Below, in pieces: positions 7,098 to 7,540 of a DNA stretch of 7,540 nt. Positions within the stretch are counted from its first letter, which is position 1. Each line of letters begins with the position of its first letter. Location: NCBI GenBank assembly GCA_024653405.1, contig JANLGB010000103.1, positions 1 to 7,540 on the forward strand, in the 5' to 3' direction. The DNA comes from Candidatus Saccharicenans sp. (GTDB lineage: Bacteria; Acidobacteriota; Aminicenantia; Aminicenantales; Saccharicenantaceae). A model generated the notes under the pieces. That model saw only the letters and a list, made by a program, of their open reading frames with translations. It was not told the DNA's origin and made no database searches. The position numbers and the translations under genes are program-made.

Positions 7098-7540
7098 ATG
7101 AAGGACCTGAAATCGCTGATAGTTGATGTGCCCGATTTTCCCAAGCCTGGCGTTGTTTTCAAGGATATAACTCCGGTTATCCAGGACGCGGAAGCTTTCA
7201 ACCTGGTCATCGACCTGATGGCTGAGGTGGCCCGGAGATTTTCGCCCGAAAGGGTGGCGGCCATCGAATCTAGGGGGTTCATCTTCGGAGCAGCCCTGGC
7301 CAGGGAACTGCGGGCCGGCTTCAGTCTCATCAGAAAGAAAGGCAAACTGCCGCGGAAAACCCTGACGGTCCTGGCCCCGAATGAATATGCGGTCGAATAC
7401 TTTGAGGTTCACCTGGATAGTATAAAACCGGGCGAAAAGGTGGTCATCATTGACGACCTTATCGCCACCGGTTCTTCGGCCATAAGCGCCATAGAACTGG
7501 TACAAAAACTGGGAGGCCGGGTGGTGGCCTTTGAGGCCTT
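7098..7540 (+). CDS. apt: Adenine phosphoribosyltransferase, C-terminus cut by window edge
   Basis: Apt converts adenine and PRPP to AMP and pyrophosphate in purine salvage. The gene runs off the right edge after 147 codons and two bases; family members are usually about 170-180 residues, so roughly 25-30 are missing. Matching features are VPDFPKPGVVFKDITPVI (11-28), ESRGFIFGAALA (57-68) of the base pocket, RKKGKLPRKT (79-88), and the PRPP loop VVIIDDLIATGSS (115-127). The start is ATG at 7098, with AAGGA at 7086-7090 spaced 7 nt. Two deviations stand out. The usual LEYG of the flexible catalytic loop reads NEYA (95-98). The usual ATGGT of the PRPP loop reads ATGSS. The N-terminal PDFPKPG block strongly favours Apt over other phosphoribosyltransferases, but substrate preference could have shifted. 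It is probably co-transcribed with nnr and tsaE. Confidence 0.88.
   Translation, partial: MKDLKSLIVDVPDFPKPGVVFKDITPVIQDAEAFNLVIDLMAEVARRFSPERVAAIESRGFIFGAALARELRAGFSLIRKKGKLPRKTLTVLAPNEYAVEYFEVHLDSIKPGEKVVIIDDLIATGSSAISAIELVQKLGGRVVAFEA

Overview
The window is about 7.5 kb of a bacterial chromosome of moderate GC, made up almost entirely of core genes. The left-edge gene encodes a protein of the 'VWFA-related' family, which is best known from Acidobacteriota and the related Aminicenantes lineage. That points to an acidobacterial-type host, but this is an inference from one family and not a firm assignment.

Layout. Minus strand, read right to left from about 4.8 kb: gap (GAPDH), pgk, tpiA, secG, then tRNA-Leu(GAG). 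The genes are tightly packed: 16 bp between gap and pgk, about 144 bp between pgk and tpiA, a 4-bp GTGA overlap between tpiA and secG, and 14 bp between secG and the tRNA. The VWFA-related gene follows 61 bp further on, starting at 1137 and running off the left edge. Plus strand, from about 5.0 kb: nnr (fused NAD(P)HX epimerase/dehydratase), tsaE (overlapping nnr by 20 bp), and apt, which runs off the right edge.

How the genes work together. Gap, Pgk and TpiA catalyse three consecutive or adjoining steps of central glycolysis/gluconeogenesis. SecG (SecYEG translocon subunit) and the tRNA lie in the same apparent transcription unit. The plus-strand genes cover nicotinamide nucleotide repair (Nnr), tRNA t6A37 synthesis (TsaE) and adenine salvage (Apt). 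NAD(P)HX is a known side product of GAPDH, so gap and nnr diverging from one 223-bp intergenic region is metabolically coherent, though a regulatory link is speculation.

Less ordinary points: (1) the VWFA-related protein appears to lack the DxSxS MIDAS metal-binding motif; (2) the gap/nnr intergenic region has mirrored TGTGATAA boxes at both candidate -10 positions, bracketing a GC-richer block with mutually exclusive hairpins; (3) secG is followed immediately by tRNA-Leu(GAG), an arrangement also found in E. coli; (4) Apt has altered residues in its flexible loop and PRPP loop; (5) there are short direct repeats upstream of tpiA. I see no CRISPR array, insertion sequence, phage gene, defence system or other clearly undescribed system. 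No gene-free stretch exceeds 300 bases.
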